From the NCBI GenBank assembly GCA_018266105.1, contig JAFEBA010000044.1, positions 21,391 to 85,390 of the forward strand: a DNA stretch of 64,000 bases, given 5' to 3'. Position numbers and translations under genes: made by a program. The DNA is from a bacterium (lineage in GTDB: Bacteria; Vulcanimicrobiota; Xenobia; Xenobiales; JADMJV01). The notes below the pieces were generated by a model. That model worked only from the letters and a program-made list of their open reading frames with translations, was not told the origin of the DNA and did no database searches. Shown piece by piece: positions 52,578 to 59,986 of the stretch. Position 1 is the stretch's first letter; each line of letters opens with the position of its first letter.

Positions 52578-53108
52578 ATGAGCAAGGCATTTACCAACAT
52601 CACCTTCACGCCAGCCGTGCGCGACTGGCAGGAACGCAACGGCAGTCGTCAGTCCTATCAACGCTTTGAGCAAGGACCGCTGACCGGCGATCGACTGGGT
52701 CCGGTCGAACAAGACTTTGTTCGCTCGATTGACGGTTTCTATCAAGCCACCGTGGCCTCCAACGGCTGGCCCTATGTCCAGTTTCGCGGGGGCAAGCCAG
52801 GCTTTTTGCGCGTGCTGGACGAGCAAACCCTGGGCTACGCGGACCTGCGCGGCAATAAGCAATTTCTCAGCATGGGCAACCTGAGCACGGACGACCGCGT
52901 CATGCTCTTCCTAATGGACTACGAAAACCAGGAGCGTCTGAAAATTTGGGGTCGAGCGCGCATCAGTCAGGACCCTGGCCTGGTAGAAAAACTGGCCGGG
53001 CTGCAAGCCACCGGCAAAGCCGAACGGGCCGTGCTCATTCATATGGAGGCCTACGACTGGAACTGTTCGCAACACATCCCCCAGCGCATAACGCTGCAGG
53101 CCAAGTGA
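52578..53108 (+). CDS. pyridoxamine 5'-phosphate oxidase-family flavoprotein
   Basis: The 176-residue protein matches the PNPOx-like split-barrel family: ATVASNGWPYVQFRGGKPGF, then LGYADLRGNKQFLSMGNLST and DDRVMLFLMDYENQERLKIW with GRARI. The long N-terminus (TPAVRDWQERNGSRQSYQRF) is typical of the larger subgroup close to FPO/DUF2470-type proteins. It binds FMN or F420 and reduces small molecules; the natural substrate is not clear. It is convergent with the phosphoesterase gene. Confidence 0.9.
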   Translation: MSKAFTNITFTPAVRDWQERNGSRQSYQRFEQGPLTGDRLGPVEQDFVRSIDGFYQATVASNGWPYVQFRGGKPGFLRVLDEQTLGYADLRGNKQFLSMGNLSTDDRVMLFLMDYENQERLKIWGRARISQDPGLVEKLAGLQATGKAERAVLIHMEAYDWNCSQHIPQRITLQAK

Positions 53109-53130
53109 ACTCGTTGCAGATCCAGGTCTC

Positions 53131-53700
53131 CTAAGCTCGGAAGCAGTATTGGAGCCGAATTCCCTCGAGAAGCAGGCAACAGACCTGGCCGGCCTGACCC
53201 ACGTTAATCAAGTAGCGGGAGTCTGGATCCAACATCAGTTCCTGAGGAGCTCGTTGAAAGCTGACGGTATCATCTGGTTTGAGACGATGGATCTGGCTCA
53301 GGTGTGTATGGCCGAAGAAGATCAGGCGCTGCGAGAATTGAGAAAAGGCGCGGCGAGCGTCCGATTCGCTATGAATGTAAGGAAAGTGTATCCCAAACTG
53401 GTCCTGACTGTAGTCGCTATGCACGACCAGAACATCCTCGAATTCTCTTGACAGAGGCAACTCAACCAGGTACTGGCCGAGCTCGGGGGGCAACAGGTTA
53501 CGCTCAAAGTCCCAAAGGTCGTGATTACCGGGAACGCATAATACTTCACGTTGACGCATCAATTGAAGGCAGGCTGCGGCCTCCGGACCGCCGCAAACAT
53601 CACCCAAAAAGTAAATCTGGTCAGCCGACTGCAAACTCTGCAAGGCCCACTCCAGACCGGCCAAATCTCCGTGCACATCGCTCAAAAAGCCGTAAGTCAT
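53131..53700 (-). CDS. calcineurin-like metallophosphoesterase
   Basis: The 189-residue protein has the metal ligand series of the family: SDVHGD, LGDVCGGPEA, PGNHD, then VVHSDYS and FFGHTHL. This short, single-domain type resembles YfcE/Aq_1575-like phosphodiesterases. Substrates range from nucleotides to phosphodiesters, and two Mn or Fe ions are usual. The ATG at 53700 is chosen; a TTG lies 18 bases upstream. It is divergent from the 8-residue-repeat gene. Confidence 0.9.
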   Translation of the reverse strand: MTYGFLSDVHGDLAGLEWALQSLQSADQIYFLGDVCGGPEAAACLQLMRQREVLCVPGNHDLWDFERNLLPPELGQYLVELPLSREFEDVLVVHSDYSQDQFGIHFPYIHSESDARRAFSQFSQRLIFFGHTHLSQIHRLKPDDTVSFQRAPQELMLDPDSRYLINVGQAGQVCCLLLEGIRLQYCFRA

Positions 53701-53787
53701 CTTAATCCGTTTACACAAATTTAGAGAAAGCTTAACTGTGTTTTATCTCTCTACAGACTACAATGAGTCGACTGGAGGATCTACCCC

Positions 53788-54390
53788 TTGGCTATCGGAC
53801 CTATCTCGAACTTCAACGGCGCGGCCGTCAATCAGCAGCTCTTCGCCGTGGACGCACGCACCGCGCAGTCCACTCTGCTGAACGGCAACCTCTTCGGCAG
53901 CCTGGGCGGCGCTCAGCAGTCGTCCCTGGACGCGGTTTTCGGCGGCCTGGGCGGACTGGACTTTGGTGGGCTGGGTGGACTGAGTTTTCCCGCCCCGGGC
54001 GGACTCAGCTTCCAGGCCCCGGGGGGCATTGGATTCCAGGCGCCCGGCGGCATCGGTTTCCCGAATCCAGGAGGGATCGGCTTCCAAGCTCCGGGCGGAC
54101 TCGGCTTCCAGGCGCCGGGCGGATTAGGATTCTCAGCACCCGGGGCGCTGGCTTTCCAAGCTCCGGGCGGTATCGGATTCCAGGCCCCGGGCGCGCTGGG
54201 CTTTCAGGCCCCGGGAGGTATCGGGTTCCAATCCCCATCGCCTCTCGCCTTCCAGGTGCCCCAGGCCCTGAACTTCGCTCAGAGCATGCTTCAGTCACTG
54301 GGCGCCCTATCGGGCAACTGGGCCGGAATCATGGGAGGCAGCGGCTTTAGTGGATTTGGCGGAGGCCAGGGAGTGCGCGGCTGTCATTGA
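53788..54390 (+). CDS. Phe/Gly repeat protein, TTG start
   Basis: The 200-residue product starts at TTG 53788, fixed by GGAGG (53774-53778). Residues 1-50 are Gln/Ala-rich (NFNGAAVNQQLFAVDARTAQ). Residues 64-159 contain twelve 8-residue units of the type GIGFQAPG. It lacks a signal peptide and a known domain. The regular Phe spacing would suit a beta-solenoid or a disordered sticky polymer. A second frame (ATG 53763) is also open here but has no such order. It overlaps the next gene by TTGA. Confidence 0.65.
   Translation: MAIGPISNFNGAAVNQQLFAVDARTAQSTLLNGNLFGSLGGAQQSSLDAVFGGLGGLDFGGLGGLSFPAPGGLSFQAPGGIGFQAPGGIGFPNPGGIGFQAPGGLGFQAPGGLGFSAPGALAFQAPGGIGFQAPGALGFQAPGGIGFQSPSPLAFQVPQALNFAQSMLQSLGALSGNWAGIMGGSGFSGFGGGQGVRGCH
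53977..54264 (+). repeat. 24-base coding tandem repeat, twelve units
   Basis: Each 24-base unit encodes one G(I/L)GFQAPG octapeptide of the protein above. Copies 1-10 keep the Phe and the Pro-Gly; the last two (GIGFQSPS, PLAFQVPQ) are decayed. The DNA varies at third positions, so the array is old or selected, not freshly amplified. Confidence 0.8.
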
Positions 54391-55088
54391 AGCACAGGCG
54401 AGTGAACAAGCTCGCCCTGCCTTTTTTGATCTTTTCGACCGTCACCTTGGCGCGGGCCGACCGCGCCAGTTCCATTTTAGGCTGCACCCACAATCTCAAA
54501 TCGATCGCGACCGGTCTGGAAATGTGGGCAACCGACCACAATGGTCATTACCCCAAAGAGCTCAAAGAACTCGTTCCAAAATACATTGAACACGTGCCTC
54601 CGTGTCCGGCCGCCGGTACGGACACCTACTCGAGCAGCTATCGCGAGGCGGGAAGCGAAGGCTTCAGTATGTACTGTGCCGGACACCACCACAAAGACTT
54701 TGGTCTGCGGCGCAATGAACCCGGACTGGATGCTCGCCACTACCTGGGCCCCCAGAGCATGTTGGCCCGACTGCACAAACTGGAAGATCGAAGCAATGGC
54801 CAGAAACCAGTGCAGCGCTGCTCTCAGAACCTGAAGAATATTGCCACTGCTCTAGAAATGTGGTCGACCGATCACGCCGGACGCTACCCCAAGGAGCTGG
54901 CAGATCTGAAGCAAGGCAACTATTTGCGCGACATTCCTCGCTGCCTGGACCGAGACCCCTACAGCTATCAGACAGGCGCCCATCCTGATTGGTTTCTCCT
55001 CCACTGTCACGGAAGCAACCACAAAAGGGACGGGAGCCCGGCCAACTTTCCTCAGTACCACTCCAACAAAGGATTGCGTCGAGAGTAA
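54387..55088 (+). CDS. secreted protein with two pseudopilin-like domains
   Basis: The 233-residue product starts at TTG 54387 (TTGA overlap with the repeat gene) and has a signal peptide (KLALPFLIFSTVTLARA). Two similar domains follow: CTHNLKSIATGLEMWATDHN (about 33-110) and CSQNLKNIATALEMWSTDHA (about 143-215). Each has GHYPKELKEL or GRYPKELADL and P.C stretches like the C-terminal globular domain of type II pseudopilins or DUF1559 proteins. The N-terminal prepilin methylation motif is absent. Coupling with the repeat gene suggests joint work. Confidence 0.7.
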   Translation: MKHRRVNKLALPFLIFSTVTLARADRASSILGCTHNLKSIATGLEMWATDHNGHYPKELKELVPKYIEHVPPCPAAGTDTYSSSYREAGSEGFSMYCAGHHHKDFGLRRNEPGLDARHYLGPQSMLARLHKLEDRSNGQKPVQRCSQNLKNIATALEMWSTDHAGRYPKELADLKQGNYLRDIPRCLDRDPYSYQTGAHPDWFLLHCHGSNHKRDGSPANFPQYHSNKGLRRE

Positions 55089-55093
55089 TCGAG

Positions 55094-56293
55094 TCAGCGC
55101 AACTGACTGACTCCGGCCAGACAAACGTCGGTCAGGTCCTGTAGTCTGGAACTGTAACGCAGGTCGGTCAAAACCACCTCGAATCCGCGAGCCTGGGCCT
55201 GCTCCCCCACCACTTGGGCGATGCCCCTTGAAAGCCGGGCCTCCTCGCGCCTTCGGAGTTCGCGCGCGGCCTGAATTCGAGCCGGCAACTGACGCAACCG
55301 AGCGGCCTCCGCCGGCGCAAGAAAACGCTGAGGCAGCAGCTCACCGGCCGGCCAATGGCTGGACTGAAGCTGGCTCAGACGCTGCTCAAATTGAAGCCGC
55401 CCCGCGCTTTCCAAACGGCGAACCACTTCCACCAGTTCAGTCCGCCTAAGTTTCTGAGCGCGTTGCAATTCCTGGCGCTCGGCTTCGCGAACAGCCAGAA
55501 ACTCTTTCACGGGAGTCTGCCCCTGGCCGGACAGGCGCAGCTGGTAATTCGCCACCTCGCGTTGCAGCCCGGACCGCTGCTCATCAGCCCAGGTTTCAAA
55601 CTCACGCATCGTCGCCTGATGTCGAGCCTCCCGCTCTGAGGCCAGTCGCTCATCCAGTTCCTGAAGACGACGGCGCGCCTGCTCGTTCTCTTGAACCTGA
55701 AGAGCGAGCTGCAGGTTTACTTTCTCTGGCTGTACCTGGCTGGCAGCCTGGTCGTCTTGCTGAGCCAGATCTACACTACGCCTCTGCAACTCAGCCTGCA
55801 AACGATGTTCCAGATTCTTCTGCTTCTCCAGCCGAAAACGTGTCACCGCCATCGACAGCATTTCTGCCGATGGGATCTGAGATTTTTTTACGATCTCAGC
55901 CAACTGGCCTTCGAATCGGGCGTGAATCGAGGCCATCTCTTGCTGAGTGCGCCCCTGGAATTCCTTGGAGACCCGATCCACCTGTTGCCGCATCTCCATT
56001 TGCTGTGCCTCCCACAACTGACGGGCCTGCTCTCTCAACGCCAACGAGTCACAGTTCTGGCGCGCCAGGCCCAAAAGCTCTCGGCGCTGCGCCTCGAGAC
56101 CGGTCAACTGCAGGTCGAGCTCAGCCAACCGGGCGTATCCGGGATGACACTGCCAGAGCCTTTCTCGTTCGATCACAGCCACCCGTTGACGCAGAATCTC
56201 CGACTCTTGCGTCGCTCCTACCAACCAGACACCCAAAAGAGGAAGCAAACAGAAAGTTCTAAGTCTCAAGCCAAACCTCCAGACACCGTTCAT
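55094..56293 (-). CDS. periplasmic coiled-coil protein with OmpH/Skp-like C-terminus
   Basis: The 399-residue protein has a signal peptide (LRLRTFCLLPLLGVWLVGA) and a long coiled coil of about 300 residues rich in Glu, Gln and Arg (REVANYQLRLSGQGQTPVKE stretch). The C-terminal QAQARGFEVVLTDLRYSSRL with DLTDVC resembles the end of OmpH/Skp chaperones, where the same A.a.G.d.Vl...y.....DiT pattern occurs twice the usual distance from a shorter coil. It may guide envelope proteins. The ATG at 56293 follows a TTG two codons earlier. Confidence 0.68.
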   Translation of the reverse strand: MNGVWRFGLRLRTFCLLPLLGVWLVGATQESEILRQRVAVIERERLWQCHPGYARLAELDLQLTGLEAQRRELLGLARQNCDSLALREQARQLWEAQQMEMRQQVDRVSKEFQGRTQQEMASIHARFEGQLAEIVKKSQIPSAEMLSMAVTRFRLEKQKNLEHRLQAELQRRSVDLAQQDDQAASQVQPEKVNLQLALQVQENEQARRRLQELDERLASEREARHQATMREFETWADEQRSGLQREVANYQLRLSGQGQTPVKEFLAVREAERQELQRAQKLRRTELVEVVRRLESAGRLQFEQRLSQLQSSHWPAGELLPQRFLAPAEAARLRQLPARIQAARELRRREEARLSRGIAQVVGEQAQARGFEVVLTDLRYSSRLQDLTDVCLAGVSQLR

Positions 56294-56372
56294 ATGCAAT
56301 CAATTTCAGGCCCCAAGGGGAGGGTCCTGCGAATGGGGGGGGTCGCCAACCTGGCTCCCGAAAGTGGGGAAA

Positions 56373-57479
56373 ATGAACCAGCACGGACCCACTCGAGAAG
56401 AATCGCGACGCCTGCTTCTGGCTGGACAGGGCCTGGCGCAGGGCTCCTGGTCTTTAGAGACAATGCTCGACCAATTGGGCTTCGTGCAACTGGATTCCAT
56501 TAATGCCGTGGCCCGAGCCCAGGAACTGACGCTGCACGCCCGGCTGCCAAACTACCGTCATGAATCGATTTTTGAATTACTAGGCAAGAAAAAGGTCTTT
56601 GAACACTGGACCCATGACGCTTCGCTTCTGCCGGCTTCCTGCTGGCCCTACTGGAGTGAACGCTTCCGCCAGCGTGGTCAGCGCATCTTGCGTTCTTCCT
56701 GGTGGCGCGAACGCATGGGGCCTCAAAGCCAGCAAATGATCGAGCATGTTTTAGGCCGCTTGAGCCAACAAGGACCGATGCAATCCAAAGACTTCAGCTC
56801 GGAGCACAAAAGTGCGGGTGGATGGTGGAACTGGAAACCAGAAAAGGCCGCCCTGGAGTATCTGTGGCAGTCGGGTCAAATCAGCGTGGTGAAGCGACGC
56901 AACTTCCACAAATTCTACGACCTCAGCTCTCGCTTCCTGGGAGACCCGGCTCCCAACCCCCCGGAGGAATGGATTCATTGGGCTTGTAGCGGGGCACTGC
57001 AACGCTTGGGGGTGGCCACCCCGGGCGAACTGGCTGCCTACTGGGGAATCGTCAGCCCCATCCAGGCTCGCCAGTGGTGCGCCAGCCAACCACGCCTGCG
57101 CGATTCGGCCGGCCGGGAAGCATTGGCCGTCAGCGACTGGAAGGAGAGAGCGGCGGCCGTAAAAATCCCGCGGCGCGTCCGTTTGTTAGCTCCGTTCGAC
57201 CCCATCTTACGCGACCGAGCCCGCGCCTCAAGGCTCTTTAATTTCGACTATCGCTTCGAAGCTTTTGTGCCGGCAGCCCGGCGCCAGCACGGCTACTACA
57301 CCTTGCCCATTCTAGACGGAAGCGAGCTGGTGGGCCGAGTGACTCCCAAGCTGGACCGCAAATCGGGCCAGCTTCGGGTGCTCTCCGTGCACTGGGAGAA
57401 TCCTCCCTCAGCGGCTCGGCTGGCTCGCTACCAGGAAGCCCTGCAGCGCCTGGCCACCTTCCTCGGCGTCAGCTTGTGA
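56373..57479 (+). CDS. YcaQ/AlkZ-like DNA glycosylase
   Basis: The 368-residue protein matches the HTH_42 (PF06224) family: QLDSINAVARAQELTLHARL near the N-terminus (the QxD pair acts in catalysis in YcaQ/AlkZ), then winged-helix domains and LLAPFDPILRDRARASRLFN with YYTLPILDGSELVGRV. YcaQ unhooks DNA interstrand cross-links and AlkZ protects against azinomycin. The first ATG at 56373 is chosen; a GTG nine bases upstream is possible. It is followed at once by an uncharacterised gene. Confidence 0.9.
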   Translation: MNQHGPTREESRRLLLAGQGLAQGSWSLETMLDQLGFVQLDSINAVARAQELTLHARLPNYRHESIFELLGKKKVFEHWTHDASLLPASCWPYWSERFRQRGQRILRSSWWRERMGPQSQQMIEHVLGRLSQQGPMQSKDFSSEHKSAGGWWNWKPEKAALEYLWQSGQISVVKRRNFHKFYDLSSRFLGDPAPNPPEEWIHWACSGALQRLGVATPGELAAYWGIVSPIQARQWCASQPRLRDSAGREALAVSDWKERAAAVKIPRRVRLLAPFDPILRDRARASRLFNFDYRFEAFVPAARRQHGYYTLPILDGSELVGRVTPKLDRKSGQLRVLSVHWENPPSAARLARYQEALQRLATFLGVSL

Positions 57480-57532
57480 ACGGTTCCCTTCCACCGGCAG
57501 GCACAGCCAGCCAGGGTCGGGAACGGGGGGCG

Positions 57533-58264
57533 ATGGAGAAATTGCAGAGCTACGACTTTGAAGACGGCAACTGCCTGGGTGAAGCTCGCCCCCCGGTGCG
57601 CACCCCTTTGCTGGAGCGCGATGAGCATGTCTGGCTGTGTGCTTCCGATACCTTCCTCCCTCTCGAGAAAGGCGGAGCGCTGGCGCTGCGCCTCGACGCC
57701 AAAAGCCCCTGGAGAGCTCTGGTCTCCATTGCCGAGCTGAGCGAGTTTCTTGAGTCCAGTCAGGACCGCGGGCTGCTGCTTGGAGTTTGGATTGACCGCG
57801 CCAAGTGGGGACTCTTCGGAGCCCCCGACGGCAAAATCCAGGAGAAAGAGGTTGAATCCCTGGCCTCGCGCTGGCAAGGGCTGCGCCTGGACGAATTGAT
57901 TCAGTTTGAGGACAAGGGCTACCGTTCGGCCGACCCGCACCAGCCGCCCCAACGCTGTATTCTGGGCTGGTGGCATCTCCAGGGCGAGGTCGACCCGGCC
58001 GGAGTCCGGCTGCTGGAGGCTCGCTTCCCGGACAAAGTGGTGGCCGTTTTGGAGGAACCGCGCCGAATCGTGCGCCACGAAATCGCTTCAGGATTGCGGT
58101 TCGAAGCCGATAAAGGACGCTCGGCCATGGTTCCCAGCGTCCTATCCCAGCACTGCCACGACCTTGAAGCGGGGCGTAGCGAAGGCGGCAGCTTAAAGCG
58201 AGACGACTGTCTGGTGCGCTCAGGCCGAGAAAACAACATTCGCTACGTCCTTCCGCGCGATTGA
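57533..58264 (+). CDS. uncharacterised protein coupled to the glycosylase gene
   Basis: The 243-residue product has no signal or membrane segment. It shows LQSYDFEDGNCLGEARPPVR, LFGAPDGKIQEKEVESLASR and LRLDELIQFEDKGYRS; none maps to a family I know. An alternative GTG at 57476 overlaps the glycosylase stop (GTGA) and would add 19 residues of poor quality, but would make the two genes coupled. A large open frame on the minus strand is a shadow. The role is unknown. Confidence 0.62.
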   Translation: MEKLQSYDFEDGNCLGEARPPVRTPLLERDEHVWLCASDTFLPLEKGGALALRLDAKSPWRALVSIAELSEFLESSQDRGLLLGVWIDRAKWGLFGAPDGKIQEKEVESLASRWQGLRLDELIQFEDKGYRSADPHQPPQRCILGWWHLQGEVDPAGVRLLEARFPDKVVAVLEEPRRIVRHEIASGLRFEADKGRSAMVPSVLSQHCHDLEAGRSEGGSLKRDDCLVRSGRENNIRYVLPRD

Positions 58265-58432
58265 GCAACCCCTCGCTCCCCGGCCGGCGGCCTGTAAAGC
58301 AAACATTAAACAGAAGCCAGCCTTGTTCACACAAGATTAGCAAATTGTTCATCTCGAATCGCGCTGAGCCACCTTTTAAACACCTCCCTCGCCTAATCTA
58401 AGAACAACAATAGAAGGCGAGGAAAACTTTCG

Positions 58433-59044
58433 ATGATATGCAATAGTTATGGTCTTTCTTCCTACGCGGCGGCGGCAAGCTACTCGAGCGGATATTCTGG
58501 TTACTTCGGCGGGTCCAACAGCCCGACAACTTGCGAGAGTCTGGCACTGGCCATCAGCCTGAGCGTGGGTGAACCTGCCGGCTGCGGCGCGCCTGCTCCG
58601 TCAGGCTATGCGGGCGCGCTGGCCGCCAGTCTGGCCTGGGAAGGCGGCCACGATGGTGAAGGTTGTAGCGCCAGCTCGGATTCCGCTGGGGGCTGCGCCG
58701 ATTCGGGCGCCTCGAGTTGCGGGGAGACGGGGGCCAGCTGCGGAGCTGGAGAATCTGCAGCGTCCGGTGCTTCCAGTTGCGGCTGTGGTGACGCCGGCAC
58801 TGCGGGCGCAAGTTGTGGAACTGGGGATACAGGATCAGCCGGTGCCTCCAGTTGCGGTTGCGGCGACGCCGGCTCGGCCGGTTCCAGCTGTGGAGCAGGA
58901 GATTCGGGTTCGGCAGGCGCTTCGGGTTGTGGCTGCGGTGATTCGGGAGCATCCGGAGGAAGCTGTGGCGCAGGCGATTCTGGCGGCTGCGGAGCCGGTT
59001 CGGGAGACGGTGGCAGCGGCGGCGGCTGTGGAGGCGGCGAATAG
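58433..59044 (+). CDS. Cys/Gly/Ser-rich repeat protein
   Basis: The 203-residue product has Tyr/Ser/Gly-rich residues 1-45 and a run of tandem 25-residue units (113-187) such as ASSCGCGDAGSAGSSCGAGD, each with three Cys, then a poly-Gly tail ending CGGGE. It resembles cysteine-rich surface or spore-coat-like proteins, or the C-terminal tails of TIGR04222 proteins. GAGG precedes the ATG by about ten bases and an A/T-rich promoter region lies upstream. A Pro-rich antisense ORF (58606-59178) covers it; I prefer this strand, but not with certainty. Confidence 0.6.
   Translation: MICNSYGLSSYAAAASYSSGYSGYFGGSNSPTTCESLALAISLSVGEPAGCGAPAPSGYAGALAASLAWEGGHDGEGCSASSDSAGGCADSGASSCGETGASCGAGESAASGASSCGCGDAGTAGASCGTGDTGSAGASSCGCGDAGSAGSSCGAGDSGSAGASGCGCGDSGASGGSCGAGDSGGCGAGSGDGGSGGGCGGGE
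58769..58993 (+). repeat. 75-base coding tandem repeat, three units
   Basis: Three 75-base units encode 25-residue copies: ASSCGCGDAGTAGASCGTGD, then ASSCGCGDAGSAGSSCGAGD, then ASGCGCGDSGASGGSCGAGD (first 20 of each). A shorter, partial copy precedes them. Confidence 0.75.
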
Positions 59045-59188
59045 TCCTCCAGAAGACTCTTCAACGGGCAGGCCTGACGAACATAGGTGAACCCTGCGTA
59101 CGCCAGGTCTGCCATGGATCGCCGTTTTCGCCGAGCCGGGTTGACCCGACTTTGCCTCTCACCTAAAGTCACCCCCAAGGAGTGACCC

Positions 59189-59986
59189 GTGCGAATTGTA
59201 TTTCCCTGTTTGCCCTACTTGCCGAACGAAATAGAACCGATGTTTGAACCTCAACGCCGTTCAGCCGAAGAGCGAGGTTTCCAGTGCAGCCTTCTCAGCT
59301 ACGAGGATCTCCACCAGGAGCAGCTTCTGGTGCTTCGGCCTCGACCGGAAGAAGGAGAGCCCCTGTTGCTTCGGGGCTGGATGCTCAGTCCGGCGGATTA
59401 CGCCGAACTTGAACAATTGGTCCGCAACCGCGACCTGGAGCTGGTGGTATCAGCCGACCAATACCAGAGCTGCCACTGGCTCAGCGGATGGTATGAGAAC
59501 ATTCAGGAGTTCACGGCCGAAACCGCGTTTGACGAGCAGGTGCTTAAAGCCTGGGGCCGGGCATTCGTCAAGGATCAGGTCAAATCGTGCGGAGTGGGCG
59601 GCCCCCCTATTGTATCCAACCCGGGTGAGCTTGAGCAATTGCGGGCGAAAATGCTGGAATATCGAGGGGAGATCGAGGGTGGGCTGTGCTTCCGGCGAGT
59701 GGAGGACTACCTCCAGGAAACTCGGGTCTTTGTCTGGCGAGACCGTGCTCACGGCCTGGACCTGACGGAGGCGGCCCAGGAGCTGGCCAACCAGGTCAAA
59801 CAAAGGATCTTCTCGCCCTTTTACAGCATCGACCTGGGACTGCGGTCAGACGGATCGTGGCGCGTGATTGAGATCGGAGACGGACAGGTCTCCGACCTCA
59901 AGGAGTGGTCTGCCGACCAGCTTTTCTCCATCCTCCAGTCACCCTCAGGCGGCCAAAGCAAGAGTCCGCTGCTTCAACAGCTCTAG
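59189..59986 (+). CDS. ATP-grasp protein, R2K clade (DUF4343)
   Basis: The 265-residue protein fits the R2K ATP-grasp family: an N-terminal strand MRIVFPCLPYLPNEIEPMFE, then LLLRGWML, KAWGRAFVKDQVKSC, and RRVEDYLQETRVFVWRD, ending PFYSIDLGLRSDGSWRVIEI with GDGQVS. R2K enzymes lack the usual Lys pair order and are thought to join amide or peptide bonds, in toxin/immunity or peptide-modifying systems. The GTG start has GGAG nine bases before it. The 3' end overlaps the paladin-like gene by 42 bases. Confidence 0.85.
   Translation: MRIVFPCLPYLPNEIEPMFEPQRRSAEERGFQCSLLSYEDLHQEQLLVLRPRPEEGEPLLLRGWMLSPADYAELEQLVRNRDLELVVSADQYQSCHWLSGWYENIQEFTAETAFDEQVLKAWGRAFVKDQVKSCGVGGPPIVSNPGELEQLRAKMLEYRGEIEGGLCFRRVEDYLQETRVFVWRDRAHGLDLTEAAQELANQVKQRIFSPFYSIDLGLRSDGSWRVIEIGDGQVSDLKEWSADQLFSILQSPSGGQSKSPLLQQL

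Noticed and set aside
53977..54264. regular 24-base repeats that could be taken for a CRISPR array
   Set aside because: No unique spacers between units; the repeats are contiguous and code for octapeptides.
53763..54350. 195-codon ORF in another frame over the octapeptide-repeat gene
   Set aside because: Arg/Pro-rich with no ordered repeat; the TTG frame has the GGAGG site at proper distance and the regular repeat.
57408..58352. 314-codon minus-strand ORF
   Set aside because: Arg/Pro/Gly-rich shadow of the plus-strand gene; no domain and no ribosome site that I could see.
58606..59178. Pro-rich minus-strand ORF over the Cys-rich repeat gene
   Set aside because: No ribosome site found, and its start lies inside the region just before the ATP-grasp gene. 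Kept as a doubt in the findings, not as a gene.
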